Shown piece after piece: positions 16,408-25,078 of a stretch of 64,000 nt of DNA. Under the pieces are notes generated by a model. That model was given only the letters and a program-made list of their open reading frames with translations. It was not told the DNA's origin and made no database searches. The position numbers and the translations under genes are program-made. Position 1 is the first letter of the stretch; each line of letters starts with the position of its first letter. Origin of the DNA: Pseudomonas oryzihabitans (GTDB lineage Bacteria > Pseudomonadota > Gammaproteobacteria > Pseudomonadales > Pseudomonadaceae); the NCBI RefSeq assembly GCF_024652905.1, contig NZ_CP102428.1, positions 4,386,001 through 4,450,000 on the forward strand. The letters run 5' to 3'.

Positions 16408-17588
16408 GGCGTGGCTCCGAGGATGAGGCTGACGTTGCTGCCGCCAAAGGCGAAGCTGTTGCTCATGGCATGGCGGCGGCCATCCAGGCGGCTGTCGGCG
16501 TGGGCCAGCGCCAGGCGTGGCAGGGCCGGATCGGCCTGGCCGTCCCAGCGCTGCGGTGGCAGCTGGCCGGCCGGGTTGAGCTGCGGGTCCAGGGTCAACC
16601 AGGCGAAGGCGGCTTCCAGGGCGCCGGCGGCGCCGAGGGTATGGCCGGTCAGCGGCTTGGTCGAGGAGCAGGGCACCCCGGCCGGAAACACCTGGTGGGT
16701 GGCCTGGCTTTCCATGGCGTCGTTGTGTGGCGTGGCGGTGCCGTGCAGGTTGAGATAGCCGATGTCGCCCGGCTGCAGACCGCTGGCGCGCAGCGCCGCC
16801 TGCATGGCCTGGACGGCGCCACGACCGCTGGGATCGGGGGCGGAGATATGGTGGGCATCGGAGCTGGCGCCGCCGCCGAGCAGGGCGATGGGGCCGGGTT
16901 CGCGGGTCAGCAGGAACAGCGCCGCCCCCTCGCCGATGTTGATGCCGCAACGATTGACCGAGAAGGGATTGCACAGCGACTCGCTGACCGCTTCGAGGGC
17001 GGCGAAGCCGTTCAGGGTCAGGCCGCAGAGGCTGTCGACGCCGCCGCAGAGCACGGCATCGCAATGGCCCTGGACCAGCAGCCGACGGGCGCTGAGCAGG
17101 GCGCGGGCGCTGCTGGTGCAGGCGGTGGACAGGCCATAGCAGGGGCCGCTCAGGCCCAGGTAGCGGGCGAGGAAATCCGCCGGCGCCACCAGCTCCTGCT
17201 GGGCGTACTGATAACCCTCGGGCAGCTGACCGCTGCGCTGGTGCACGGCGATGCCTTGGCTGGCCTCGTGAATACCGGAGGTGCTGGTGCCCAGCACCAC
17301 GCCGATGCGCGCCGGGCCATGGCGCTCGATGGCCTGGCGCACCTGAGGCTCGATCTCGGTCAGGGCCGCCAGCAGGAGCTGGTTGTTGCGACTGAAATAG
17401 GGCGTCCAGGCCGCTGGCCAGGCCGGCAGCGCGGCGGTGACGGTACCTACCGGCGGCTCACGCTCGGGAATCCAGCCCAGGGTGGGCTGCATGCCCGTCG
17501 TGTCGCCGGCGAACAGGCCGCGCGCCACCTCGGCCTTGCCCTGGCCCAAGGCGCAGAGCAGCCCCAGGGCATTCAGGTAGGCGCTCAA
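16404..17588 (-). CDS. apeO: Aryl polyene beta-ketoacyl-ACP synthase (ApeO-type)
   Basis: A 394-residue ketosynthase with an intact triad: YGLSTACTSSARAL (Cys), NLHGTATPHNDAMES (His) and LTGHTLGAAGALEA (His), plus the C-terminal NSFAFGGSNVSLILG. In the known system ApeO pairs with the chain-length factor ApeC for repeated extension of the polyene. Here that partner gene is at the opposite end of the operon (29317-30039). Four-base overlaps join it to the lipoprotein gene upstream and the dehydratase downstream. With ApeR it makes two active ketosynthases plus one inactive partner, the standard set. Confidence 0.88.
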   Translation of the reverse strand: MSAYLNALGLLCALGQGKAEVARGLFAGDTTGMQPTLGWIPEREPPVGTVTAALPAWPAAWTPYFSRNNQLLLAALTEIEPQVRQAIERHGPARIGVVLGTSTSGIHEASQGIAVHQRSGQLPEGYQYAQQELVAPADFLARYLGLSGPCYGLSTACTSSARALLSARRLLVQGHCDAVLCGGVDSLCGLTLNGFAALEAVSESLCNPFSVNRCGINIGEGAALFLLTREPGPIALLGGGASSDAHHISAPDPSGRGAVQAMQAALRASGLQPGDIGYLNLHGTATPHNDAMESQATHQVFPAGVPCSSTKPLTGHTLGAAGALEAAFAWLTLDPQLNPAGQLPPQRWDGQADPALPRLALAHADSRLDGRRHAMSNSFAFGGSNVSLILGATP

Positions 17589-18085
17589 GGCGCGGACTCC
17601 GGCAGCAGGGTCAGGCGATAGCGCGACCCGTCCGGCGCCTCCAGCTCCAGGCGCTCGGCGGCGGGATAGCGCACCTGCCAGTCCTTGAGGGTGCGACTGT
17701 CGTCGGCAGCCCTGTGCCAGTCGCCCGCGGCATAGGCCCGCGGCAACTGGTCGGCCGGGGTCAGGGCGAACAGCAGCACGCTGAAGAAGGTGCGCGCCCG
17801 GGGATTGGGCGGCAGCAGGCCATCGGCGTGCCAGGCGCCGTCGAGCAGCCGCTGGCGCGCCTGGGGCACGCCCAGGGGATCGAACAGGGAAAAGCGCAGG
17901 GCCTGGCCTTCCGGTTGGATGGCCAGCAGCAAGGCGTCATTGCCCTCGGCGGTCTGGCGTTCCACCTGGTAGACGAGGGCGCGCGCCAGCGGCGGCGGAC
18001 TGCTGGGCAGCGGTGGCTGGCTGGCGCAGGCGGCGAGCAGCAGCAGGCAGGCCAGCGCGAAGACGAACGGACGGGGCAGGGTCAT
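17585..18085 (-). CDS. DUF3261 lipoprotein of the aryl polyene operon
   Basis: A 166-residue lipoprotein: LACLLLLAACASQPPLPSSPPPL gives a lipobox ending at Cys20 and a Pro/Ser-rich linker. The remainder (RFSLFDPLGVPQARQRLLDG, LLFALTPADQLP) fits the DUF3261 family, which is found almost only in aryl polyene clusters (ApeN position). With the LolA-like protein and MMPL exporter it probably helps insert the aryl polyene lipid in the outer membrane; this is inferred from context. The ATG overlaps the flavoprotein stop by four bases. Confidence 0.8.
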   Translation of the reverse strand: MTLPRPFVFALACLLLLAACASQPPLPSSPPPLARALVYQVERQTAEGNDALLLAIQPEGQALRFSLFDPLGVPQARQRLLDGAWHADGLLPPNPRARTFFSVLLFALTPADQLPRAYAAGDWHRAADDSRTLKDWQVRYPAAERLELEAPDGSRYRLTLLPESAP

Positions 18086-19329
18086 GCAGGATGGGCCGAA
18101 TTCAGCTGGCAGAGCTCGACGAGCAGGCGCAGGCGCCGCTTGGGCTCCTTGACGAAGGGGTTGCGAAGGTCCCAGGCGTAGCCGGCGAGAATGGCGCAGA
18201 TCATGCGGCGGATCTCGGGATCGGCGTTCTCGAAATAGATGACGTCCTGGAAGCTGCCATCGTACCAGCCCTCCACATAGGCACGGAACGTATCGACGCC
18301 CGCCTTGAGCGGTCGGGCGAAATCGCCCTCCCAGTCCACCGGCTCGCCACGCAGCTGGCGATCCACCAGCGGCGCGGCCAGGCTGGCCGAGCGCAGGGCG
18401 ATGGTGACGCCCGAGGAAAACACCGGGTCGAGAAACTCGGCGGCGTTGCCCAGCAGGGCGAAGCCGGGGCCGTGCAGGCGCTTGACGTTGGCCGCATAGC
18501 CGCCCAGCTCGCGCACTGGGGTATCCCAGACCGCATTGTGCAGCACCCGGGCCAGGCTCGGGGTCTCGGCCACCCAGTCGCGCAGACAGGTGGCGAGATC
18601 GGGGGCGCGTCCGGCATAGCGCTCGGCGGCGGCCACCACCCCGAGCGAGGTACGGCCGTCGCTGAAGGGGATGGTCCAGAACCAGACGTCGCGCAGGGTC
18701 GGATGGGTGGTGATGAGGATGCGTTCGCGGTCGAAGCCGGGATCGTCGATGCGATCCTCGACATGGGTGAAGAGGGCGCGACGCACCGGGAAGTCCGAAG
18801 GGGCCTCCAGGTCCAGCAGGCGTGGCAGCACCCGCCCGTAGCCACTGGCATCGAGCAGGAAGTCGGTGGTCAGCGCATAGGCCTGGCCGTCGTCGCCCAG
18901 CACCTCGATCCGGGTTCTTTCACCGCCTTCGCCCAGGGTCACGGCGGTCACCCGCTGGCCATAGCGGATCGCCACGCCCTGGCGCGCGGCGTCGTCGGCG
19001 AGGATCTTGTCGAAGGGGCCGCGCTGGACCTGGAAGGTGCTGCGCCCGCCGCTGTAGGTGTCGCGGAAGTCGAAGTCGGTGTAGCGCTCGCCCCAGGCGA
19101 AGGCCGCGCCGACCTTGGTCTGAAAACCGGCGGCCTCGACCGCGGGCAGCATCCCGGCTTCCTCGACAAAATCCAGGCTGTGGGAGAGCAGGCTCTCGCC
19201 GATGGAAAAGCGCGGGAAGTGCTGGGCTTCCAGCACCAGTACCGGATGGCCGCGACGCTTGAGCAGGGCGGCGACCACGGCGCCGGCCGGGCCGGCGCCG
19301 ATGACGACTAGAGGATGATGTTCAACCAT
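18082..19329 (-). CDS. Flavin-dependent halogenase-like oxidoreductase of the aryl polyene operon
   Basis: A 415-residue FAD protein of the tryptophan/phenol halogenase superfamily. The dinucleotide loop is VIGAGPAGAVVAALLKRRG (residues 9-27). FPRFSIGESLL follows the GES pattern of the group. K72 in FQTKVGAAFAWG lies where halogenases carry the catalytic lysine that binds hypohalous acid. W216-F-W218-T-I-P221 matches the halogenase WxWxIP motif. The C-terminal GNAAEFLDPVFSSGV is the conserved FAD-binding stretch. Related proteins in xanthomonadin and flexirubin clusters add Br or Cl to the aryl head, but many aryl polyene clusters carry this gene without proven halogenation. It overlaps the MMPL gene by eight bases. 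Confidence 0.75.
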   Translation of the reverse strand: MVEHHPLVVIGAGPAGAVVAALLKRRGHPVLVLEAQHFPRFSIGESLLSHSLDFVEEAGMLPAVEAAGFQTKVGAAFAWGERYTDFDFRDTYSGGRSTFQVQRGPFDKILADDAARQGVAIRYGQRVTAVTLGEGGERTRIEVLGDDGQAYALTTDFLLDASGYGRVLPRLLDLEAPSDFPVRRALFTHVEDRIDDPGFDRERILITTHPTLRDVWFWTIPFSDGRTSLGVVAAAERYAGRAPDLATCLRDWVAETPSLARVLHNAVWDTPVRELGGYAANVKRLHGPGFALLGNAAEFLDPVFSSGVTIALRSASLAAPLVDRQLRGEPVDWEGDFARPLKAGVDTFRAYVEGWYDGSFQDVIYFENADPEIRRMICAILAGYAWDLRNPFVKEPKRRLRLLVELCQLNSAHPA

Positions 19330-21646
19330 GACGAAGGTCCTTTTCGTGGGAGACGGGGGGCGAGGCCCAGGGCGCCAGCAGAAAGCTGAACACTAGGCCC
19401 AGGCTGATGGCCAGGCCGAAGTTGGCGATGGCCGGGGTGCTGCTGAGCATCAGCAGACCGAACGACAGCCAGCTGCCGACGCCGGACAGCAGGCCGCCAA
19501 GCAGACTGACCGCCGCGCCGCCGATGGCCTCGTGCATGAGGATGGCGTAGTCCACGCCGATGGCGGTGATGAGCAGCAAGGCGAAGAGGCTGAACAGGGT
19601 CAGCGGCTGACCCAACCAGCCCAGGCAGGCCAGGGCCGCAAGGGCCGCCAGGAGCGGCAGGCAGACGATACGCAACGCCGCACGGCGACCGAAAGCCCAG
19701 AGCAGCAGCAGGAAGATGGCCGCCGAGGCCAGCAACTTGAGCTCCACCGCGAGGCGCTGGGTATGGAGGAACAGCCCGCGTAGTTCGCCGAGGCGATCCA
19801 CCAGCTGCACGCCGGGCATACCCTCGGCCACCGTCTGCAGGACCTGGGCGTTGCCCAGCCCTTGCAGGCTGACCAGGCCGGCCGCGCCGCCATCGGCCGT
19901 GCGGCCCAGCCAGAGCGCTCGCCAGGGCTCGCCGAGCGGGTCGGCCAGGGCCTGGTCGAGACTCAGGTCGGGTAGTTGATGCAGTTGCTTGAGTTCGGCG
20001 TCCAGCGCCTCGGCCGGAATGCCTAACGCCAGCAGGGGTTGCAGGCGCTCGCCCCAACCGGCCAGGGCCTGGCGCAGTTCGGCCTGGGCCGCGGCGGGGG
20101 CGACCAGGCCGCTGAGGGCGCGATAGCCCTGCAGCTGGCCCTGACTGACCAGGCTGTCGAGCCGCTGGCCTAGGGCGGCCTGGCGGCGCAGCACCTCGTC
20201 GGCATCCGCCCCGCGCACCAGGAAGAACTGGCTGGTGGGTTGCAGCCCGGTAAGGCGGGCGATGGTCTGGGCTTCGCGGGTCAGGGCCGGGTCCTGGCCA
20301 AGCCAGAGGCGCAGGTCGTTCTGTAGGTGCAGCTGCCAGACGCCGGCGCCGCAAAAGGCCAGCAGCGCCAGCAGTAGCGGCAGGCTGCCGGTGCGCGCCA
20401 GCAGGCGCAGTCGCAGGTCGAGCAGGCGTTGCATCAGCCTCAGGGGCGCGGCGGGCGGCGCCAGGTCCAGGCGTTGCCACCAGGCCGGCAAGAGGCAGAC
20501 GGTGGTGAGGTAGGCGCCGATCAGGCCGGCGGCGGAAAACACCGCCACCTGGGTCAGCGCCGGAAAGGGCGTGCAGGCCAGCGCCAGGTAGCCCAGCAGA
20601 TTGGTCGCCAGACTCAGGGACAATCCCGGCAGGGTCTGGCGCAGGATGGCCGTGGCATCCCAGGAGCCACCCTTCCAGCTCTTGCTCAGGTAGTGCAGCG
20701 GGTAGTCGGCGGCCACCCCGGTCAGGCTGGCGCCGAGGATCAGGGTGAGGGCGTTGATCTGGCCGAACAGCAGCACGCAGGTGGCGCTGCCGGCCAGGAG
20801 GGCCACGCCCACCGCCAGCAGGCTGAGCAGCACCCGCCAGCGGCGGAACAGCCCCAGCAGCAGGGCCAGGGTGCCAAGGGTGGCCAGGCCGCCGATCAGC
20901 GACATCTCGCGACTGGCGGTGGCCTGGCCGGCGGCGGCGTATCTCAGGCCGCTGGCGGCGAGTAGCTGACCGCCATCCGCGACCACCTCACGGCGGGCGG
21001 CCTCGATCAGGGCTTCTACCCGTGGCGGGGCATCGAAGTCGAAGGCATCGGCGCGGGTACGGGCGCGGATCAGGGCCCAGGTCAGGCCGTCGCCCTGGGT
21101 CAGCAGCAGGCCGCTGCCGGCGTCGAATTGCACCTTGCTGGCCGGCGTGAGCTGGCGCTGCACCAGCAGGCCGAGGCCGAACCAGTCCTGCTCCAGGGGC
21201 AGGGCGCCGGCGCCGGCGAAGGGATCGAAGAGGGCCGCGGCCCGGGCCTGCAGATAGCTGTCGGGCGTCTTGAGCAGTTCGTCGCGCGCCGGCCCCGGTG
21301 TCAGCGCCAGGCGACTGGCCAGGAGTTGCTGGCGCAGGCCAGGCAGATCTGGCGTCAGCTGCCATTGCACCTTTTCGAACAGTGGCTCCCGCGACCAGGT
21401 CTGGCCCAGGCGCTCGACCAGGGCAGCTACCCGCTCACGCTGGGGATGACCCACCAGCAGGAGTACCTCACGATTGAGCGGCTCGGCCATGCGCGCCTCG
21501 GCCTGCTGGGTAAGGGCGTCGCCGGCGCCCTGGGGCAAGAGCGCCAGCAGATCGGCAGCCACTGGCGGCCCGTGGCGCCACTGCCAGGCGCTGAGCGCCA
21601 GCAGGGCGAGCAGGAACAGCAGGAAGGGGCGCTGCAGCCGGGTCAC
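19322..21646 (-). CDS. MMPL/RND-type aryl polyene exporter
   Basis: A 774-residue inner-membrane transporter. There is one N-terminal membrane segment, a large periplasmic loop, a block of five to six segments (SLIGGLATLGTLALLLGLF, INALTLILGASLTGVAADYP and following), then a second loop and a second block ending in LGLVFSFLLAPW. The duplicated 1+5 / 1+5 layout and the GVAADYPLHY and GVDYAILMHEA motifs in TM4-like helices are typical of MMPL/HpnN-type exporters. A GTG start at 21646 is used because it overlaps the LolA-like stop (GTGA); the longer frame upstream is the shadow of that gene. It likely moves the aryl polyene lipid across the inner membrane. Confidence 0.85.
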   Translation of the reverse strand: MTRLQRPFLLFLLALLALSAWQWRHGPPVAADLLALLPQGAGDALTQQAEARMAEPLNREVLLLVGHPQRERVAALVERLGQTWSREPLFEKVQWQLTPDLPGLRQQLLASRLALTPGPARDELLKTPDSYLQARAAALFDPFAGAGALPLEQDWFGLGLLVQRQLTPASKVQFDAGSGLLLTQGDGLTWALIRARTRADAFDFDAPPRVEALIEAARREVVADGGQLLAASGLRYAAAGQATASREMSLIGGLATLGTLALLLGLFRRWRVLLSLLAVGVALLAGSATCVLLFGQINALTLILGASLTGVAADYPLHYLSKSWKGGSWDATAILRQTLPGLSLSLATNLLGYLALACTPFPALTQVAVFSAAGLIGAYLTTVCLLPAWWQRLDLAPPAAPLRLMQRLLDLRLRLLARTGSLPLLLALLAFCGAGVWQLHLQNDLRLWLGQDPALTREAQTIARLTGLQPTSQFFLVRGADADEVLRRQAALGQRLDSLVSQGQLQGYRALSGLVAPAAAQAELRQALAGWGERLQPLLALGIPAEALDAELKQLHQLPDLSLDQALADPLGEPWRALWLGRTADGGAAGLVSLQGLGNAQVLQTVAEGMPGVQLVDRLGELRGLFLHTQRLAVELKLLASAAIFLLLLWAFGRRAALRIVCLPLLAALAALACLGWLGQPLTLFSLFALLLITAIGVDYAILMHEAIGGAAVSLLGGLLSGVGSWLSFGLLMLSSTPAIANFGLAISLGLVFSFLLAPWASPPVSHEKDLRHG

Positions 21647-22227
21647 TGGAAGACCGCGCGCTGCTCGGCGCCCAGGGTGTCGCCAGGCTGGCCATCCAGC
21701 CTGAGCAGGCTGCGGTCGCCCTGGGTCTCGCGGATCTCCACCTGTTCGACCAGGGCACCGCCCTGGATGAGGATGCCGTCGAACACCTGCTTGAGCAGCG
21801 CGCCGCGTGGGGTCAGGCGCAGCTGCCAGTGATTGGCGTCGCCGGTCAGGGCCAGCTCGAAGTCGCGTTCCAGGCCGCTGCGATCGCCGCCGAGCACGGC
21901 CAGGAACAGGGCGCTCTGGCGCGCGGCCAGGTCGCTGCCGGGCAAGGGCGTCCAACCCGTCGGCGTCTGCTTGGCGATGGTGCCGGGGGTGATGCGATAG
22001 GTCTGCGCCAGGGGCTTTTCCAGCCGCCAGAGCAGGCCCAGGCCGCGGGCCAGGGTGAAGTGACCGCTGCTGGTCAGCGGCTGCGGCAGGGCGCGCAGAT
22101 AGCGCTGCTGGACGAAGCTGCCCTCGACCGCCGCGGGGCGCGCCAACTGGGCGGCCAGGTCGTCGAGATCGAAGGCCTGGGCCAGGGGCGCGGCCAGGAT
22201 GAATAGCAGAGCGATCAGCGTGCGCAT
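21643..22227 (-). CDS. LolA-like outer-membrane carrier of the aryl polyene operon
   Basis: A 194-residue periplasmic protein: signal peptide MRTLIALLFILAAPLAQA, then FDLDDLAAQLARPAAVEGSFVQQRYLRALPQPL, the LolA-like start with the F-x-Q-x-R pattern, and GHFTLARGLGLLWRLEKPL. LolA relatives in aryl polyene clusters (ApeL position) are thought to shuttle the lipid product through the periplasm, working with the MMPL exporter encoded next. It overlaps the thioesterase gene by 13 bases and the MMPL gene by four. Confidence 0.82.
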   Translation of the reverse strand: MRTLIALLFILAAPLAQAFDLDDLAAQLARPAAVEGSFVQQRYLRALPQPLTSSGHFTLARGLGLLWRLEKPLAQTYRITPGTIAKQTPTGWTPLPGSDLAARQSALFLAVLGGDRSGLERDFELALTGDANHWQLRLTPRGALLKQVFDGILIQGGALVEQVEIRETQGDRSLLRLDGQPGDTLGAEQRAVFQ

Positions 22228-22649
22228 GCCAGGGCCCTCTCCACGGCGTCGATGAAGACCTTGGGCGAGGCCAGCTGCATCTCGCGGCTGACCATGTCCA
22301 CGGCGACCTGCACGGTACTGGCGCGGGTCAGGCGCTCACCGGTGGCAGCGTCGCTGATCAGGTAGTTGAGCTTGAGGCGATGCTCCCACTCCACCAGATC
22401 GGCGCGGACGCGGACGCGTTGCTGGAACAGCAGCGGACGGATGTAGCGAATCTGCAGGTCGATCACCGGCCAGCCATAGCCGGAGTCGCGCATCTGCAGG
22501 TAATTGTGGTCGAGGCGGTCGAGCAGGGCGCAGCGCGCCACCTCCAGGTACTTCACATAATGGCCGTGCCAGGCGATTTCCATCATGTCGACGTCGAAGA
22601 AGGGGATCTGCATCTCCACCTCGACCTGTAGGGCACCGGTCTTACGCAT
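22215..22649 (-). CDS. Hotdog acyl thioesterase (4HBT/YbgC type) of the aryl polyene operon
   Basis: A 144-residue 4-hydroxybenzoyl-CoA thioesterase family protein. The motif FFDVDMMEIAWHGHYVKYLEVAR is the family signature, with the catalytic Asp in VDMMEIAWHG. Single-domain hotdog enzymes of this type hydrolyse acyl-CoA or acyl-ACP thioesters. In this operon it may release the finished polyene or free stalled ACPs. The start overlaps the ammonia-lyase stop by eight bases. Confidence 0.85.
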   Translation of the reverse strand: MRKTGALQVEVEMQIPFFDVDMMEIAWHGHYVKYLEVARCALLDRLDHNYLQMRDSGYGWPVIDLQIRYIRPLLFQQRVRVRADLVEWEHRLKLNYLISDAATGERLTRASTVQVAVDMVSREMQLASPKVFIDAVERALACAR

Positions 22650-24168
22650 AGAGCCTCCAGTGGCGCGCGCGAATCAGGGTCAGGGTCTGGCGCAGTTCGG
22701 CTTCCAGGGCACGGTCTTCGATCAGCGGCGGGAAGGTCTCGCCCAGCGCGCGGTGCATGGCGGCCAGGGGCGCGGGCGGTTGCCCGCCCTGCTCGCACCT
22801 GAGCCAGACGCCCTGTTGGGCGGCCAGCAGGGTGGCGGCGGCCACCTGCTCGGTGAGCTCCAGCACGCGCAGGGCGTCGCGGGCGGCGATGGTGCCCATG
22901 CTGACCTTGTCCTGGTTATGGCATTCGGTGGAACGGGAGAAGACGCTGGCCGGCAGGGTGCCCTTGAGCGCCTCGGCGGTCCAGGCGCTGGCGCCGATCT
23001 GCACCGCCTTGAAGCCGTGGTTGAGCATGGCCCGCTCGGCCGGGGCGCCGGAGAGATTGCCCGGCAGGCCATGGTTGTAGCGCGCATCCACCAAAAGGGC
23101 GAGCTGGCGGTCGAGCAGGTCGGCGACGTTGGCCACCAGGGTCTTGAGACTGTCCATGGCGCAGGCGATATGGCCGCCATAGAAGTGGCCGCCATGCAGC
23201 ACCCGCTCGTCTTCGGCGTCGATCAGCGGATTGTCGTTGGCGCTGTTGAGTTCGGTCTCGATGAACTGGCGCAGCCAGGGCAGGCTGTCGGCCAGCACGC
23301 CCAGCACATGGGGCGCGCAGCGCAGCGAATATCTGTCCTGCAACCGGTGTAGGGGCGCCGCCGGACCCTCGGCGGCGAGATCCGCGCGCAGCCAGGCGGC
23401 CACCTGGCCCTGGCCCGGATGGGGCTTGGCGGCGAACAGGCGCTGATCGAAGTGCTCGGGGTTGCCGGCCAGGGCCACCACGTTGAGCGCGGTGATGCGC
23501 GTCGCCAGGCGCAGCAGGTACTCGGCGCGGGAAAAGGCCAGGCAGGCCAGGCCGGTCATCACCGCAGTGCCGTTCATCAGCGCCAGGGCTTCCTTGGGTC
23601 TGAGCACCAGCGGCGTCCAGCCCAGCTCGACATGGACGTCCGCTGCTTCCCGTATCTCATTGCGCCAGAGCACCTGGCGCTCGCCGCAGAGGGCGGCAGC
23701 GACGTAGGACAGCGGGGTGAGATCGCCACTGGCGCCCACCGAGCCCTCCTCGGGGATCAGCGGCAGGAGGTCTTCGCGCAGGAAGGCGGTGAGGCGTTCG
23801 AGCAACTCGACGCGCACCCCGGAGACGCCCTGGCACAGTGACTGCAACCGCGCGGCCAGTACCGCGCGGGTCGCCGCCGCATCCAGATGGCGGCCCAGGC
23901 CGCAGCCGTGGAAGGTGTAGAGCTGACGCGGCAGCGCCTCGACCTGGGCCAGGGGCACGGCGACCACGCAGGAATCGCCGTAGCCGGTGGTGATGCCGTA
24001 GACCGAACCCTCGCGGGCCAGCAGCGACTCGACGAAGCGCGCGCCGCGGGCGATGCCGTCGCGGAAGGCGACGTCGTCCTGCAATTCGGCCTGGGCCCGG
24101 CCCTCGGCCAGGGCGACCAGGTCTTCGATGGCGAGGGCCTGGCTACCAAAGCGAACACTAGCGTTCAT
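22642..24168 (-). CDS. MIO-type aromatic amino acid ammonia-lyase
   Basis: A 508-residue member of the histidine/phenylalanine/tyrosine ammonia-lyase family. The self-forming MIO cofactor triad is A146-S147-G148 in EGSVGASGDLTPLSYV, and the catalytic Tyr is Y57 in VYGITTGYGD. The residue pair that sorts substrates (His-Leu in tyrosine lyases, Phe-Leu in phenylalanine lyases, Ser-His in histidine lyases) aligns with F86-H87 in RQLYTFHGCGLG. In this operon the enzyme most likely makes the cinnamate or 4-coumarate starter loaded by the ligase. It starts at the ATG at 24168, inside the acyltransferase gene (11-base overlap). A histidine-degrading role is unlikely because no hut genes are nearby. 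Confidence 0.87.
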   Translation of the reverse strand: MNASVRFGSQALAIEDLVALAEGRAQAELQDDVAFRDGIARGARFVESLLAREGSVYGITTGYGDSCVVAVPLAQVEALPRQLYTFHGCGLGRHLDAAATRAVLAARLQSLCQGVSGVRVELLERLTAFLREDLLPLIPEEGSVGASGDLTPLSYVAAALCGERQVLWRNEIREAADVHVELGWTPLVLRPKEALALMNGTAVMTGLACLAFSRAEYLLRLATRITALNVVALAGNPEHFDQRLFAAKPHPGQGQVAAWLRADLAAEGPAAPLHRLQDRYSLRCAPHVLGVLADSLPWLRQFIETELNSANDNPLIDAEDERVLHGGHFYGGHIACAMDSLKTLVANVADLLDRQLALLVDARYNHGLPGNLSGAPAERAMLNHGFKAVQIGASAWTAEALKGTLPASVFSRSTECHNQDKVSMGTIAARDALRVLELTEQVAAATLLAAQQGVWLRCEQGGQPPAPLAAMHRALGETFPPLIEDRALEAELRQTLTLIRARHWRLYA

Positions 24169-25078
24169 CGCGACTCCAGAAGGGGTAGAAGTTGAACCAC
24201 TGCCGCGGCGCCTTGAGGCAATGGGCGGCGAGGCGCTCGGCATAGGCCTGGGCCAGGCCCTGGATGCCGGCAGCGCGCTCCTGGCGACGCCAGGCCGGGG
24301 CCGGGGCGAAATCTTCCAGGTAGAGGTGGTAGCCGTCGGCTTCGCGCAGGCAGAACAGCAGGTTGGTCGGGCAGCGCAGCAGGTGCGCCAGCAGCCAGGG
24401 ACCCTGGGGGAAGGGCGCCGGGGCGCCGAGGAAATCCACCTCGACGGTGCGGCCGCCGTGCAGCGGCACCCGGTCACCGGCGATGGCCAGCCATTCGCCG
24501 CGCTCCAGGCGTTCGTTGAGCTGCAGCATCACCGCCGGGTCCAGTTCGCTGACCTGGATCAGTCGCAGGTCACTGGCGCCGGCCTCTTCCAGCAGGCGAT
24601 TGAAGGCCTCGGCATGGCGGGTGTGCACCAGCACATTGAGCCGTACCCGCCGTCCCAGCTGGGCCAGGGCGCGACAGACTTCGAGGTTGCCCAGGTGGGC
24701 GGTGACCAGGATCTCGCCGCGCGGGGCGTGCATGCGGCTGTGCACCTGATCCGGGTCGTGCAGTTGCACCTGATCCAGGCCGAGACGGCCGTTCCAGGCG
24801 TCGAGCTTGTCCAGCAGGGCTTCGGCGAAGGCCATGAACTGGGCATAGCCGCTGCGCCAGCTGGGCTGCAGATCGGGACGATTGCTCCAGCGGGCCAGGC
24901 GTTGCTGGTAGTCGCGGATGCCACGGCGGGCGCGGGCGCCGAACAGGAAGAAGTACAGCACGATCAGCCGCAGCAGCGGAGCGATGGCGCGGCGGCCCAG
25001 GTGCCGCGCCAGCCAGGCGGTGAGGCGCATCAGCACCGGGCTGCCACGCTCGCGCTGCTGCGCCCAGTGGCCGCTCAC
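24158..25078 (-). CDS. LpxL/HtrB-like lysophospholipid acyltransferase of the aryl polyene operon
   Basis: A 306-residue membrane-associated acyltransferase of the lipid A late-acyltransferase fold. An N-terminal hydrophobic segment (LLRLIVLYFFLFG) anchors it. The HxxxxE-like active site is read in ILVTAHLGNLEVCRALAQLG (His and Glu), and GDRVPLHGGRTVEVDFLGAPAPFPQGP is the conserved acceptor-site block. It probably attaches the polyene or a fatty acid to the glycosylated lipid. In many aryl polyene clusters this domain and the glycosyltransferase encoded just upstream form one polypeptide; here they are two genes with a four-base overlap. Confidence 0.82.
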   Translation of the reverse strand: MSGHWAQQRERGSPVLMRLTAWLARHLGRRAIAPLLRLIVLYFFLFGARARRGIRDYQQRLARWSNRPDLQPSWRSGYAQFMAFAEALLDKLDAWNGRLGLDQVQLHDPDQVHSRMHAPRGEILVTAHLGNLEVCRALAQLGRRVRLNVLVHTRHAEAFNRLLEEAGASDLRLIQVSELDPAVMLQLNERLERGEWLAIAGDRVPLHGGRTVEVDFLGAPAPFPQGPWLLAHLLRCPTNLLFCLREADGYHLYLEDFAPAPAWRRQERAAGIQGLAQAYAERLAAHCLKAPRQWFNFYPFWSRDER

